Source of the DNA: Deltaproteobacteria bacterium Ga0077550
Lineage (GTDB): Bacteria > Myxococcota_A > Polyangia > Nannocystales > Nannocystaceae
Direction of reading: 5' to 3'
Length of the DNA: 60,560 nt
Assembly: GCA_001464385.1 (NCBI GenBank)
Contig: LNFB01000389.1
Coordinates: forward strand, 1-60,560
Shown here: positions 1-10,900 of the stretch, piece after piece
Layout of the letters: every line of letters begins with the position of its first letter
How positions within the stretch are numbered: position 1 is the stretch's first letter
Translations under genes and position numbers: made by a program
The notes under the pieces: model-generated
Database searches by the model: none
Told to the model about the DNA's origin: nothing
The model's input: only the letters and a program-made list of their open reading frames with translations

Positions 1-837
1 GAGATCCCCGAGGAAGAGCCGCCACCGGAGCAGGAGAACTCGGACGACGACGCGGGCGGCACCGGCCAGCGTCACAAGGGCGAGGAGGGCAAGATGGGCA
101 AGCCCACCTCCAAGAACAAGTCCGGTCTCTACGCGATGAAGGGTCCCAAGGACGCCATCCCGCAGATGGCCCGCAACTTCGACCCCGACATGATGGCCCG
201 CAACGCCGGTATTCTCGGCATGGTGCAGCAAGAGGCGGGACATTTCCTGGCCTCGCCGTACGGCGGCGCGTTCGCGGTCGGTAACGACGACGAGGACGTG
301 TGGGGTGGCCTGACGGGCACCGAGATCGCGTACGGCGTCGGCGGCCTCGGCCTGGTCGGCACCGGTCGTGGTGGCGGTGGTACCGGTGAGGGCACCATCG
401 GCCTCGGCAACGTCGGCCTCATCGGCAAGGGCGGCGGCGGCGGTACGGGCTCCGGCTACGGCCGCGGCTCGGGCGCTGGCTTCGGTGGTCGCGGCGCTCG
501 AGTGCCCCGCGTCCGTCAGGCGAAGGCCGAGGTCAAGGGCGCGATCGACAAGGACATCATCCGTCGCATCGTCCGCTCGCACATCAACGAGGTCAGCCAC
601 TGCTACAACCAGGGCCTCGTCAAGGATCCGAACCTCAAGGGTCGCGTCTCGATCCAGTTCACCATCGGCCCCACCGGCAACGTGCCGGTCGCCGTGGTGC
701 AGGAGTCCTCGGTGAAGGACGGTAACGTCGGCCAGTGCATCGCGAAGGCGGTCAAGCGCTGGAAGTTCCCGAAGCCGGATGGCGGCGGCAACGTCGTGGT
801 CACCTATCCGTTCATGCTCGAGACCGGCGGCGGCTGA
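1..837 (+). CDS. AgmX/PglI C-terminal-domain protein (5'-truncated by window edge)
   Basis: The reading frame is open from base 1, so only the last 278 residues are present. An acidic, Pro/Glu-rich start is followed by a block shared with the protein at 1535-3556 (motifs KGPKDA, GILGMVQQEAGHF, GGAFAVGNDDED) and a glycine-rich stretch of about 50 residues. The C-terminal tail, about 95 residues, begins near DKDIIRRIVRSH. It has two Cys, one in HCYN (codon 601-603) and one in GQCIAKAV (736-738), that recur in all three tail proteins here. This tail is the AgmX/PglI type, a TonB-like C-terminal domain of Myxococcus gliding-machinery envelope proteins. By analogy with the 1535-3556 paralogue, the missing N-terminus probably carries an FHA domain and membrane segments; that part is inference. 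Likely role: transenvelope protein of a Glt-like motility or secretion complex. Confidence 0.8.
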   Translation, partial: EIPEEEPPPEQENSDDDAGGTGQRHKGEEGKMGKPTSKNKSGLYAMKGPKDAIPQMARNFDPDMMARNAGILGMVQQEAGHFLASPYGGAFAVGNDDEDVWGGLTGTEIAYGVGGLGLVGTGRGGGGTGEGTIGLGNVGLIGKGGGGGTGSGYGRGSGAGFGGRGARVPRVRQAKAEVKGAIDKDIIRRIVRSHINEVSHCYNQGLVKDPNLKGRVSIQFTIGPTGNVPVAVVQESSVKDGNVGQCIAKAVKRWKFPKPDGGGNVVVTYPFMLETGGG

Positions 838-918
838 GCCAAGCCACTCGTGTTCGACCTGCGGGGTCGCTGCCATCGGCAGCGGCCCCGTTCGCGTTTG
901 GGCCGTGGGATTCGCGCG

Positions 919-1393
919 ATGCGTGGCTCGCTCGCTGCCGTCGCGCTCGCCTCCGTTCTTGCGTGTCGCGGTGCTCCGACGCACGCGCCGGTATCCCCGC
1001 CGTCGCGCGAGCCGGCGCTACGTCGCCGAGCTCCAGCGGCATGACCTCGAGCGCGATGACGGAGGTGGAGCGGTCACGATCGAGGTCGTGTTCCCACTCG
1101 GATCCATGGACAAGGACGTGATCCGCAGGGCCCTGCGGGAGCATCTCCCGGAGGTGAGGGCCTGCTACGAGGCTGGCCTCGCGCAGGACCCGACGATCAA
1201 GGGCCGCGTGTCGATCCAGTTCACCATCACGTCCACTGGTGCCGTCGCCGGCGCGATGGTCCACGAGTCCGAGATCGGCGACGCCCAGGTCGGCCGTTGC
1301 ATCGCAGGCGCAGTCGAGAGCTGGAGATTCCCCGAGCCCGAAGGCGGCGGCGACGTGACCATGACGTATCCGTTCGCGCTCACGCCGACCTGA
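919..1393 (+). pseudogene. AgmX/PglI-tail lipoprotein, apparently frameshifted
   Basis: An ATG at 919 opens a lipoprotein signal peptide ending in the lipobox SVLAC, but that frame stops at 1042-1044. The frame shifted by one base, from about 1019 onward, carries an intact AgmX/PglI tail (MDKDVIRRALREH, ACYEAGL, GRCIAGAV, TYPFALTPT) ending at 1393. Third-position GC is high in frame 1 up to about 1018 and in frame 2 after it, which points to a single indel near 1018-1022. The repaired product would be a small lipoprotein of about 157 residues, almost entirely one tail domain. The alternative is an independent 101-residue product starting at GTG 1088, with the upstream signal peptide a coincidence; I think this less likely. 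It could be a real pseudogene or a sequencing error. It lies between two tail paralogues. Confidence 0.6.
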
Positions 1394-1534
1394 GCACGAC
1401 CTGGCGAGGAACCTCGCTGCGCCTGCGTTGTCTGTGTGACCAACGAGACAACGAACGTCGCCCGACGACCCGACGAGACGCATGCGTGATGCCTGCGTCC
1501 GTCGAGCGGTCGCGGAGCGGCCCGAGGAGCACCC

Positions 1535-3556
1535 ATGTCCAGCGCAACCGTCACCCTACGTGTCTTCTCCGGCGGTCAGTGTGTCGCCACCCATCGGGTC
1601 GCACGCGACCTCGTGAAGATCGGTCGACTGCCCACCAGCCATTTGCGCCTCGACGACGACGCGATCGCACGGATGCACGCCGTGCTCGAGGTCAGCGGAT
1701 CCGACATCCGGCTCGTCGATCTCGGAAGCGCGACCGGGACCGTCGTCAACGGCGCGCCGGTCGAACGCTCGACGGCGATCCACCCCGGCGATCGCATCGA
1801 GTTCGGACCGTACTCGGTGTTCGTCGACATCGATGGCCAGACGTCGGCCGCGGTCGCGGAACGACCCGCACCGAGCGCAGTGTCGCTCCCGTCGGCGGCG
1901 CACGAGCTCCTCGAGGCGCCACCGGTGGCCCAGATCGTCGCGCGGTGGAACGACCGCATCATCGATGTGCAGCACATCGGGCACACCGCCAAGCGCCGCG
2001 TCGACGCGACGGCGTGGATCGCCTTGGGTGCGCTGCTGACGGTGGGTGGCGTCGCCGCGTTCGCGCACGAGTTCACGCAGGACTGGGGGGCGCACCAGCA
2101 GGCGGCCCGCGATGCCGCGGATGCAGGCGTGCGAGCCCCGGACGCGCCCGGCTGGGGCGTCGGCGGACTCGGACTCGCCCTCGCGCTCCTCGGACTCGTC
2201 CCGCTGGGCTTCGGCGTGGTCGGGAGCCGCGAACGACTCCGGACGCGATACGTGCTGGGCGAAGGTCCCGACGCGAGCCTCCCGATGGGCGGCGAGGCGC
2301 TGCGGGAGCCGCTGACGCTCGTGCGCCGCGACGAACGTGGCGTGATGCTCACCGTGACGCCCGCCATGGCGGGCCACCTCGAGAGCGGCGGCGTGCGCCA
2401 CGATCTCCGCGCGTTGGCGGGGCCCGGCGGCACGCGAGAGATCGAGCTGCGTGCCGGCGCGACCGCCCGCGTGGAGCTCGGCGCCGTCACCTTCGACGTT
2501 GCCGCCGTCGCACCCGGTCGCGTGGTCGCCGGACGAGCGCAGACCGACAAGGTCTACTGGACGTACAATGCGGCGTCGTTCGCGGTCATCGGGGGACTGC
2601 TCGGCCTCTCGCAGCTGATCCCCGAGGATGCGCTCGCGATGGGGCTGGACGAGACGGCGGCCGACAACCGCTACGTCGGCTACCTGCACCAGCCCGACGA
2701 GGAGACGACGCCGCCCGAGGAGCCGCAGGAGCAGGGACCGACGGACACCGAGAACGCCGCGGGGCTGTCGGGCCAGCGTCACGCGGGCGCCGAAGGGCAG
2801 GCCGGCAACCCGAACGCGTCGGCCACCCGCAAGCTCTACGCGAGCAAGGGACCCAAGGACGCGGTGCCGCGGCTGGCCCGCGACTTCGATCCGGATCTCG
2901 CGGCGCGACACGCCGGCATCCTCGGCATGGTCCAGCAGGAGGCGGGGCACTTCCTCTCATCGCCGCACGGCGGCGCGTTCGCGGTCGGCAACGACGACGA
3001 GGACCTGTGGGGGAACATCGAGGGCACCGAGCTCGGGGAGGCGCGCGGCGCCATGGGACTGGGGCTCATCGGCACCGGTCGCGGCGCCGGAGGTGATGGC
3101 GAAGGCACGATCGGCATGACCGGCGTCGGGCTCATCGGGCAGCGGGGCCACGGCGGAGATCGCCTCGGCTACGGCAGCCGCGACGGCAGCGATCGCGGCA
3201 CCGCGTTCGACGGCCGCAAGCAGCGCAAGCCGGTCGTGCGCACCTCGACCGGGGAGTTCAAGGGCGTCCTCGACAAGGAGCTCATCCGCCGCGTGGTGCG
3301 GGCCCACATCAACGAGGTCCGCGGCTGCTACGACCAGGGACTGTCGCGTGACCCCAACCTGCGCGGCCGCGTGGAGGTCCAGTTTGCGATCGGCCCGACC
3401 GGCGCGGTGAGCACGTCCGTCGTCGGCGAGAGCTCGCTGCCCGACGGCGCCGTCGCGCAGTGCATCGCCAAGGCGGTGCGACGCTGGAGATTCCCGACCG
3501 CTGCCCTCGGCGGGAGCGCCCTGGTGACCTACCCGTTCACCCTGTCGCCCGGCTGA
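1535..3556 (+). CDS. FHA-domain, multi-pass membrane protein with AgmX/PglI tail (GltG-like)
   Basis: 673 residues; the ATG follows a good RBS (GAGGAG). Residues 22-95 form an FHA phosphothreonine-binding domain (KIGR at 28-31, RMHAVLEV around His48, TVVNG around Asn72). Hydrophobic segments lie near 160-177, 207-230 and 343-362. An acidic Pro-rich linker, a block shared with the first protein (KGPKDA, GGAFAVGNDDED) and a Gly-rich region precede the C-terminal tail (about 575-673), which has Cys598 in GCYD and Cys643 in AQCIAKAV. FHA plus membrane anchor plus AgmX/PglI tail is the architecture associated with PglI/GltG-type proteins of the Myxococcus gliding machine. FHA domains read Ser/Thr phosphorylation, so the complex may respond to Pkn kinases. 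Assignment to the Glt system is inference from architecture and the TPR neighbours. Confidence 0.8.
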   Translation: MSSATVTLRVFSGGQCVATHRVARDLVKIGRLPTSHLRLDDDAIARMHAVLEVSGSDIRLVDLGSATGTVVNGAPVERSTAIHPGDRIEFGPYSVFVDIDGQTSAAVAERPAPSAVSLPSAAHELLEAPPVAQIVARWNDRIIDVQHIGHTAKRRVDATAWIALGALLTVGGVAAFAHEFTQDWGAHQQAARDAADAGVRAPDAPGWGVGGLGLALALLGLVPLGFGVVGSRERLRTRYVLGEGPDASLPMGGEALREPLTLVRRDERGVMLTVTPAMAGHLESGGVRHDLRALAGPGGTREIELRAGATARVELGAVTFDVAAVAPGRVVAGRAQTDKVYWTYNAASFAVIGGLLGLSQLIPEDALAMGLDETAADNRYVGYLHQPDEETTPPEEPQEQGPTDTENAAGLSGQRHAGAEGQAGNPNASATRKLYASKGPKDAVPRLARDFDPDLAARHAGILGMVQQEAGHFLSSPHGGAFAVGNDDEDLWGNIEGTELGEARGAMGLGLIGTGRGAGGDGEGTIGMTGVGLIGQRGHGGDRLGYGSRDGSDRGTAFDGRKQRKPVVRTSTGEFKGVLDKELIRRVVRAHINEVRGCYDQGLSRDPNLRGRVEVQFAIGPTGAVSTSVVGESSLPDGAVAQCIAKAVRRWRFPTAALGGSALVTYPFTLSPG

Positions 3557-3794
3557 ACGTCGGCCTCCGAGGGGCCCCTGGCGGCGGCGAGGACCGCGAA
3601 CTCGCCGCTCTGCCAGACCTTCGGAACGTGGGCGTCGCCGGGCGGGCCCCGAGGCCCCCAGGTGTGTTCAGGTACGACTCGCCACGGTGGACGCGCGTAG
3701 GGAAAAGCGCGAGCCGGCGCCTTGTCACCATGGCGGCGCTGACGCTACGATGCAGCCCCGTTCCGCACTCCGATCCGGAGGCACGAGGAAACCG

Positions 3795-4703
3795 ATGCGC
3801 CGAGCTGCAACCCTGCTCCTCCTGATCGCCCCCATGTTGATCTCCGTGCCCGCTTGCAAGCTTGCGAGTCGGCAACGGGTGCAGGCCATCAACCGCCTGA
3901 ACGAAGGCATCTCGCTCGAGAAGCGGAGCAACACCAGCGGCGCCGAGAAGGCCCTGAAGGAAGCGATCGAAATCGATCCCACCTTCGCGAAGCCCTACTG
4001 GACCCTGGGCCAGATGTACCGCAAGCAGGGCAAGCTCGTGGACGCGGAGAAGATGTTCCGCGGCGCCATCGACAACATGAAGGAAGAGCCCAACGCGGAC
4101 TACCCGTACCAACTCGGTGCGGTGCTGGCCGCCGAAGGCGAGGCGCCCGGCGTCAGCCAGACGGACGAGGCCGCGAAGTACAACGACGCGATCGCCCAGT
4201 TCCAAGAGGCGATCAAGCTCGATCCCAACCACTACAAGGCGTACTACCGGACGGGCGTCCTGTACGAGAAGCTCGACCAGCCGCAGAAGGCCGACCAGAG
4301 CCTGCGCAAGGCGATCGAGCTCCGACCGACCTACAGCGTCTCGTTCGTGGCGCTCGGCCACCTCTACATCGACTACGGCCACGCGAACGTCGGCCAAGCG
4401 GTGCTCGAGATCGGCACGCAGATCAACGACAAGGACGCGCAGATGTGGAACGGCCTCGGCCGCGCGCAGTTCCTGCTGAACAAGCCCAACGAGGCGATCG
4501 AGTCGTTCAAGAAGGCCAAGGCCATCGACCCCGACATGGTCGACGTGCTCTACGGCCTCGGCATGGCGTACGCGGAGGTCCGCAACCGCAAGGAGGCCGT
4601 CGAGGCCCTGCAAGCGTTCCTCGCGAAGGCCGGCAACGACGTGCCCGAGGACCGCAAGCGGGCCGCGAACGACACGATGGCGCGGATCAAGGACGTCATC
4701 TAG
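3795..4703 (+). CDS. TPR lipoprotein (GltE/AglT-like)
   Basis: 302 residues. I chose the ATG at 3795 because it gives an N-terminal hydrophobic signal ending in the lipobox SVPAC, with AGGA a few bases upstream; in-frame starts further left add a charged, implausible leader. After the lipidated Cys the protein is built of TPR helices with the usual W/L-G-Y-A-F-A-P pattern (AIEIDPTFAKPYWTLG, AIKLDPNHYKAYYRTG, AIELRPTYSVSFVALG, AKAIDPDMVDVLYGLG). It is likely a membrane-anchored periplasmic scaffold. In Myxococcus xanthus a TPR lipoprotein (AglT/GltE) belongs to the gliding complex together with the FHA/AgmX-tail and giant TPR proteins, and the same set sits together here. The 238 bp before it show no gene or convincing regulatory element. 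Confidence 0.75.
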   Translation: MRRAATLLLLIAPMLISVPACKLASRQRVQAINRLNEGISLEKRSNTSGAEKALKEAIEIDPTFAKPYWTLGQMYRKQGKLVDAEKMFRGAIDNMKEEPNADYPYQLGAVLAAEGEAPGVSQTDEAAKYNDAIAQFQEAIKLDPNHYKAYYRTGVLYEKLDQPQKADQSLRKAIELRPTYSVSFVALGHLYIDYGHANVGQAVLEIGTQINDKDAQMWNGLGRAQFLLNKPNEAIESFKKAKAIDPDMVDVLYGLGMAYAEVRNRKEAVEALQAFLAKAGNDVPEDRKRAANDTMARIKDVI

Positions 4704-4875
4704 ACGTCCGCCGTGACTCGACCCGCACCCGCTGCGTCGCGCTCCCGTGACGCGGCGGGCCGATCGCGCAGATGGCCTGCGATCGCCCGTGCGACGCGGG
4801 CCGTCGTGCGTCCGCGCTCGGTCGCCGCGCGCTCCGGCCGAGGATGTCCCCGCGACGCCTACGGCGCCCTCGCCG

Positions 4876-4904
4876 TTGAAGTCGCGTGCGCGCGCGTGTT
4901 ATAT
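4876..4904 (+). promoter_or_regulatory. Sigma-70-like promoter of the giant TPR gene
   Basis: TTGAAG (4876-4881) and TTATAT (4899-4904) are separated by exactly 17 bases, about 52 bp before the ATG at 4957. A hexamer this AT-rich stands out in the surrounding DNA. The 253-bp gap 4704-4956 holds no other feature that I can support. Confidence 0.55.
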
Positions 4905-4956
4905 CCAGACCCTCCCGCGACGAAATCTCCTGTAAGTCTCGAAGGATAGCGCCCAG

Positions 4957-7900
4957 ATGGAACTCACGCAGCGGATCAAGCAACGCCTTCGAGAGGTCGA
5001 GGATTGGAACGCGCTTCTCGACGCGCTCGAGGCGGAATCGGCGACCGGCGACAAGGCGGCGCAGTCGCGTGCTCTCTTCGAACTCGCTCGCGCTTGCGAG
5101 GATGTGTTCCTCGATCGCGCGCGCGCGATGACCTGCTACCAGCAGGCGTTCAAGAGCGATCAGACGAACCTCTCGGCGCTACGACACGCGCGACAGATCT
5201 ATCAGCAGATGGCGCACCTCGAGATGGTGACGCGCCTGATGGGCCTCGAGCTGCAGCGCAACAACGACGAGTCGATCAAGGCGGAGCTCAACTACTCGTA
5301 CGGCGTCGCGCAGCTCAACCAGCGCAACATCGACGCGGCGCGCCCGTTCCTCGAGGCGGCGCGCGACCTCGAGCCGAGCAACGAGGTCTACGACGATCGA
5401 TTCCAGGAGACGCTCTACGACCGCAACAACTGGAAGTTGGGGCTCGAGACCGCGTTCACGCAGCTGCGTGCCCTGACAGGGTCCGAGGATCCGCTCGGCG
5501 CCGACGTCGCCAAGCGCGGGCATCCGCTGAGCGCCTTGTTCCTCAAGGCAGCGCGCATCCTCCAGCAGGAGTCGCCCGACGATCCGCGCCTGCTGCCGTC
5601 CGTGTTCAAGTCGCTCGATGCCGATCCGAGCAACGACGAGGCGATGTACCTCGCCGAGACGTTGCTCGCCGCGACCGGAAATCTGCAGCACGTGCAGAAG
5701 CTGCAGGACCGTCGCGCGACGAACACCGACGCGCCGGTGCAGAAGCTCCGCGTGCTGCTGGCCGCTGCGAACGTGTGGCAGGTGCGGCTCAACAAGCCCG
5801 AGATGGCCGCGTACTTCCTGTACCAGGCGCTCGACCTCGCCCTGGCCCAGGGCACGATCCGCTCCGAGGGGTTCGGCGATCAGTGGCACCTCGCGGCGTA
5901 CCGCCTGCTCGTGCAGGGCGCGGACGCCTCCGGGAACGCCGACTCGCTGATCTCGCTCGCCGAGCGCGCCGCCGCCGTCGTCGACGAGACCGACGCCGCG
6001 ATCATGGCGCTGTCGGCCGGTGAGCTGGCGTGGAAGAAGTTCAAGGACGTCGACACTGCGCGCCGGTTCTTCGCGCGCGCGGCAGCGTTCGCGCCGGATC
6101 ACCCGCAGGTCGTCGCGTTCCGCCGCGCCGAGGGGCTCGGCGAGGACGAGACGCGCACGCGCAAGCTCGCCGCGGTCGATCACGACACCACGCGCGTGCC
6201 GGTGCAGGGTGGCACGCTCATGGACGCCGAGGCGATCCGCGACGACGAGCCGGAGGTCGCCGCGCAACCCGAGGTCGAGGTCGAGGTCGAGCCCGAGGTC
6301 GAGGTCGACGTTGCGGAGCCGGAGCCGGAACCGGAACCCGCTGCGCCCGAGCCCGAGTCGGCGCTCGCGCCCGAGCCGGAGCCCACGCCCGAGCCGGAGC
6401 CCACGCCCGAGCCCGAGCCCGCGATCGAGGCCGCTCCGGTGGTCGAGGCCGCGCTCGAGCCCGCACCGACCCCGCGCCGCGATACCAACGTGCCGACGCG
6501 CGCGCGCCACGAGACGGGCGCGACCGCGGTGGTCGACGACACCCCGGCCGAGGCCGGCGAGATCGACGGCGAGTCGTTCACTGCCGCCGAGATGACGCTC
6601 ATCCGGCGTGCCGAGGCCGCGGAGAAGTCGGGCAACAAGAAGGTCATCGATCTGTGGCGCGAGGCGGTCACGGCGATGCCGACCAAGGCGTACCCACGCG
6701 CGCGCCTGAAGGCCCAGTACGCCGATCAGAACAAGTGGAGCAACGTGGCGGATCTGCTCAAGGAGCAGCTCAAGCACGTCACCGACACCGACATCGCGAC
6801 GCGCGAACGCGTGAACTGGGAGCTGGTCGAGGTCTACCGCGATCAGCTCCGCCAGCCCGGCCTCGTCGTCACGACGCTCGCGGCGCTCGAGAAGCTGCTC
6901 GAGGACGCCGGGCAGACCACCGAGCTGCTGCGCGTGATCGAGGCCCAGCAGGATCAGTACGAGCAGATGAAGCGGTGGCCCGACCTCATCGGTCGCATCC
7001 GCCGTCGCGCCGAGCTCTCGCCCGACCCCGAGCAGCAGAAGGCCCTGCACCTGCAGGCCGGCAACCTGTTCCTCGACAAGTTCAACAACCAGGCCGAGGC
7101 GATCAAGAGCTACGAATCCGTGCTCGAGATCGACGCGTACGAGCCGACCGCGATCGCCAAGCTCAAGGATCTCTACGGTCGCCGGCGCGACTGGGAGCGG
7201 ATGATCGCCGTGCAGCAGAAGGAGCTCGCGCTCATCGCCGACCCGGCCGAGCGCAAGGCCCAGCTGCTCGAGGTCGCCCGCACCGCGGGACAGAAGATCA
7301 AGAAGGCGTCGCTGTCGATCGATCTGTGGACGCAGCTGCTCGAGCTGGATCCCGCGAACGTCGAGGCGCTGCAGAACCTCGAGGCGCTGCAGGAGCGTGA
7401 GAAGGCCTGGCCCGAGCTCGCGGCCACCCTCGATCGGCTCTGCGAGATCACGACCGACCCGACGACGTTGGGCAACTACCTGGTCAAGCTCGGCCTGCTG
7501 TACAGCGACAAGCTGAACGACAACGCCGCCGCGATCCGCACCTGGGAGCGCGTCTACGCCGTCGATCCGGAGAACCGTCGCGCCCAGGACGCCCTGAAGA
7601 AGCTCTACCTGCAGGAGGGCCAGATGGACGCCCTCGAGCAGTTCTACGCCAAGCAGGACAAGTGGGGCGAGTTCGTCCGCGTGCTCGAGCGCGAGTCGGA
7701 CACGGCCACCGGGGCGGCGAAGATCTCGCTGCTGCAGAAGATCGGCGATCTGTACCGCGACAAGATGGGCAAGCCCGACCGCGCGATGCGATCGCTCGAG
7801 AAGGCGCTGGCCGAGGACCCCGGCAACCTCACCGTCGCCGAGCGCCTCATCGACCTCTACGAGGAGGCCAGCGACGAGCGCAACATCTCGGGTCCGCTGC

Positions 7901-10900
7901 AGATCAAGCTCGATCACAGCACCGACCCCGCCGAGCGCCAGACCCTCATGCGTCGGCTGGCCGACCTCTCGGAGCGCGTGCTGGGCGACTCGCCCGGCGC
8001 GTTCGCGTACTACCGCCGCGCGTTCGACGAGGACCACACCGGCGACGACGTCCGCGCGCACATGCATCGGCTCGCGCCGAGCACCGGGGCGTGGGGCGAG
8101 CTGTCGACCTCGCTCGAGAAGGCGATCGAGAAGTTCGGCGCCACGACCGAGAGCCTGCCGCTGCGGCTCGAGCTCGCCGAGGTCCAGGAGCGCAAGCTCG
8201 TCGATCTCGACGTCGCGCTGAAGATCAACCAGGCGATCCTGGAGATCGACCCGGAGCAGTCCGTCGCGCTCGAGTCGCTCGAGCGGCTGTTCCTTGCGCT
8301 CGGGCGCGAGGAGGACCTGCTCGCGGTGCTCCGCACCAAGCTGTCGCTCGCGACCGACGACGACGATCGCCGCGCGACGCAGACCCGCATCGGGAGCATC
8401 CACGAGCAGCTCGGCCACCACGACGACGCGATCGCGGCCTACGAGGCCGTGCTCGCCGGCGGGGTCGAGGACCCCACGGTGCTCGCGTCGCTCGACCGGA
8501 TCTTCCTGTCGCTCGATCGCCACGCCGAGCTCGCGGCCATCCTCGCGCGCGAGCTCGCCGTACGCCCCGAGTCCGACGTCGAGGGCCGGTGCAACCTGCT
8601 GCAGCGCCTCGGCGAGCTGCAGACCGAGAAGCTGTCCGATGACGCGGCGGCGATCGAGCTCTTCCGTCAGGCGCTCGATCTCGACGCCGGCTTCGAGCCG
8701 GCGCGGCAACGGCTCGAGCGCTGGCTCGACCACGCCGAGCACAAGGTCGGCGTCGCGACCATCCTCCTGCCGGTCTACGAGGCCCAGGAGAGCTGGCCGC
8801 AGGTGGTCACGTGTCTCGAGATCCAGGCGGCGGCTGCCGCTGGCGTGACCGAGCGCGTCGAGCTGCTGCTGCGCATCGGCTCGATCCACGCGACCAAGCT
8901 CGGTGACACCACCGCGGCGTTCGCCGTGTACAGCCGGGCGTTCCGCGAGGATCCGCTCTCGACGACCGCCCAGGCCGAGCTCGAGAACATCGCGACGATC
9001 GAGGCCCGCTGGGAGGACATCGCGACGCTGTACGAGGAGGCGGTCACCAAGGACTTGCCGAGCGTCCAGCTCCGCGCGCTGCTCACCAAGCTCGCCGAAC
9101 TCTACGACGGTCAGCTCGACGACGGCGCCAAGGCCATCATCTGCTACCAGCGCGCCACCGACATCGATCCCGAGGATGCGTCGGCGCTCGACGCACTCGA
9201 GGCGCTGTACGGCCGCGACCAGAACTGGGGCGCGCTGCTCGAGGTCTACCGCCGCAAGGTCGAGCTCGAGAGCAACCCCAGCACCCGCGAGGCGCTGCGC
9301 TTCAAGATCGCGACGCTGCAGGAGGAGATGCTCTCGCAGCCGGCCGAGGCGATCGCGACCTACAACGAGATCCTCGCCGACGACGACGTGAACCTGCGGG
9401 CGATCGGCGCGCTGGACCGGCTGTACCAGGCCCGGCAGAAGTGGCCGGAGCTCGCCGAGAACCTCGCCCGTCAGCTGATGCTGGTGAACGACCTCGACCA
9501 GCAGGTCGAGCTCAACCTCCGGCTCGGCAGCGTGCGCCTGCGCCAGCTCGGCCAGACCTCGCTCGCGGTCGAGACCTACGCGAAGGTCCTCGAGGCCGAT
9601 CCGCGCAACGAGTCGGCGCTCGACGCCCTCGAGGGGCTGCTCGAGGATCCCGAGCACCAGCTCGCGGTCGCGCGCATCCTCGAGCCGGTCTATCGCGCGT
9701 CCAACGACTGGCCGCGGCTGATCCAGACCTTCGAGATCATGGTCAAGAACTCGCTCGACCCGAGCGAGAAGATCCGGCTGCTCCACCAGATCGGCGAGCT
9801 GTACGAGATCGGCGGCGAGGAGCCGAACAAGGCCTTCGAGGCCTACGGCCGCGCGCTGCAGGAGGACGCCGGCAATCTCGACAGTCAGGACAAGCTCGAG
9901 GGCCTCGCCCGGCAGATGGGCTCGTACGCCGAGCTCGTCGAGCTGTACGAGCGCGTCGTCGAGGACGTGGTCGACGATCAGCTGCGGATCTCGCTGTACG
10001 GCAAGGTCGCGCAGATCTACGAGACGGCGATCGACGACGCGACCAAGGCCGCCGCGGCCTACGACAAGATCCTCGGCGTCGATCCGGCGAACTTCGCCGC
10101 CGTCGACGCGTTGATCGAGGTCCACCGCCGCACGGACAACTACGCCGAGCTCGTCTCGGCGGTGGTCCGCAAGGCCGAGATGATCGAGGTCCCCGAGGAC
10201 CAGAAGAAGCTGCTGCTGTACGCGGCCGGCATCCGCGAGAGCGTGATGGAGGACGCCGAGGGGGCGATCGGCCTGTACCAGCAGGTGCTCGCGCTCGACG
10301 ACGCCGATCGCACGGCGCTCGACGCCCTGGTCAAGCTCTACATCCAACTCGAGCGCTGGGAGCAGCTGAAGGACGTCTACCAGCGGCTCTCGGAGCTCGC
10401 GACCGACCCCGACGAGCGGCGCCAGTACCTCTACGTGCTCGGCCAGGTCTACGACTCCGAGCTGAAGGACGTCGCGCGGGCGATCGACACCTATCAGGCG
10501 GTGCTCGACATCGATCCGAGCGACGCGCAGGCGATCTCGGCGCTCGACCGGCTCTACGGCCAGGCCGCGCGCTGGCTCGACCAGCTGCAGATCCTCGAGC
10601 GGGCCGTGGACGCCGGCGAGTCCCCCGAGGAGCAGACCGCGTTCCGCTTCCGCATCGGCGGGCTGTGGGAGACGCAGCTCGGCGACATGGTCCGCGCGAT
10701 CGACTCGTACCGCGAGGTGCTCAGCCACGACCCCGGTCACGCGCCGACGATCGAGGCCCTCGAGCGCATCGCCCACGGTGACACCGAGCCGATGCTCGCC
10801 GCGCAGGTGCTCGCGCCCCTGTACGAGCAGCTGGCGGAGTGGGACCGCCTGGTCGACCTCCAGGAGGTCATGATCTCGCACACCGAGGATCCGGTCGCTC

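Noticed and set aside
1088..1393. Independent short AgmX-tail gene starting at GTG 1088
   Set aside because: Possible, but the upstream signal peptide and lipobox with matching codon bias make a frameshifted single gene more likely.
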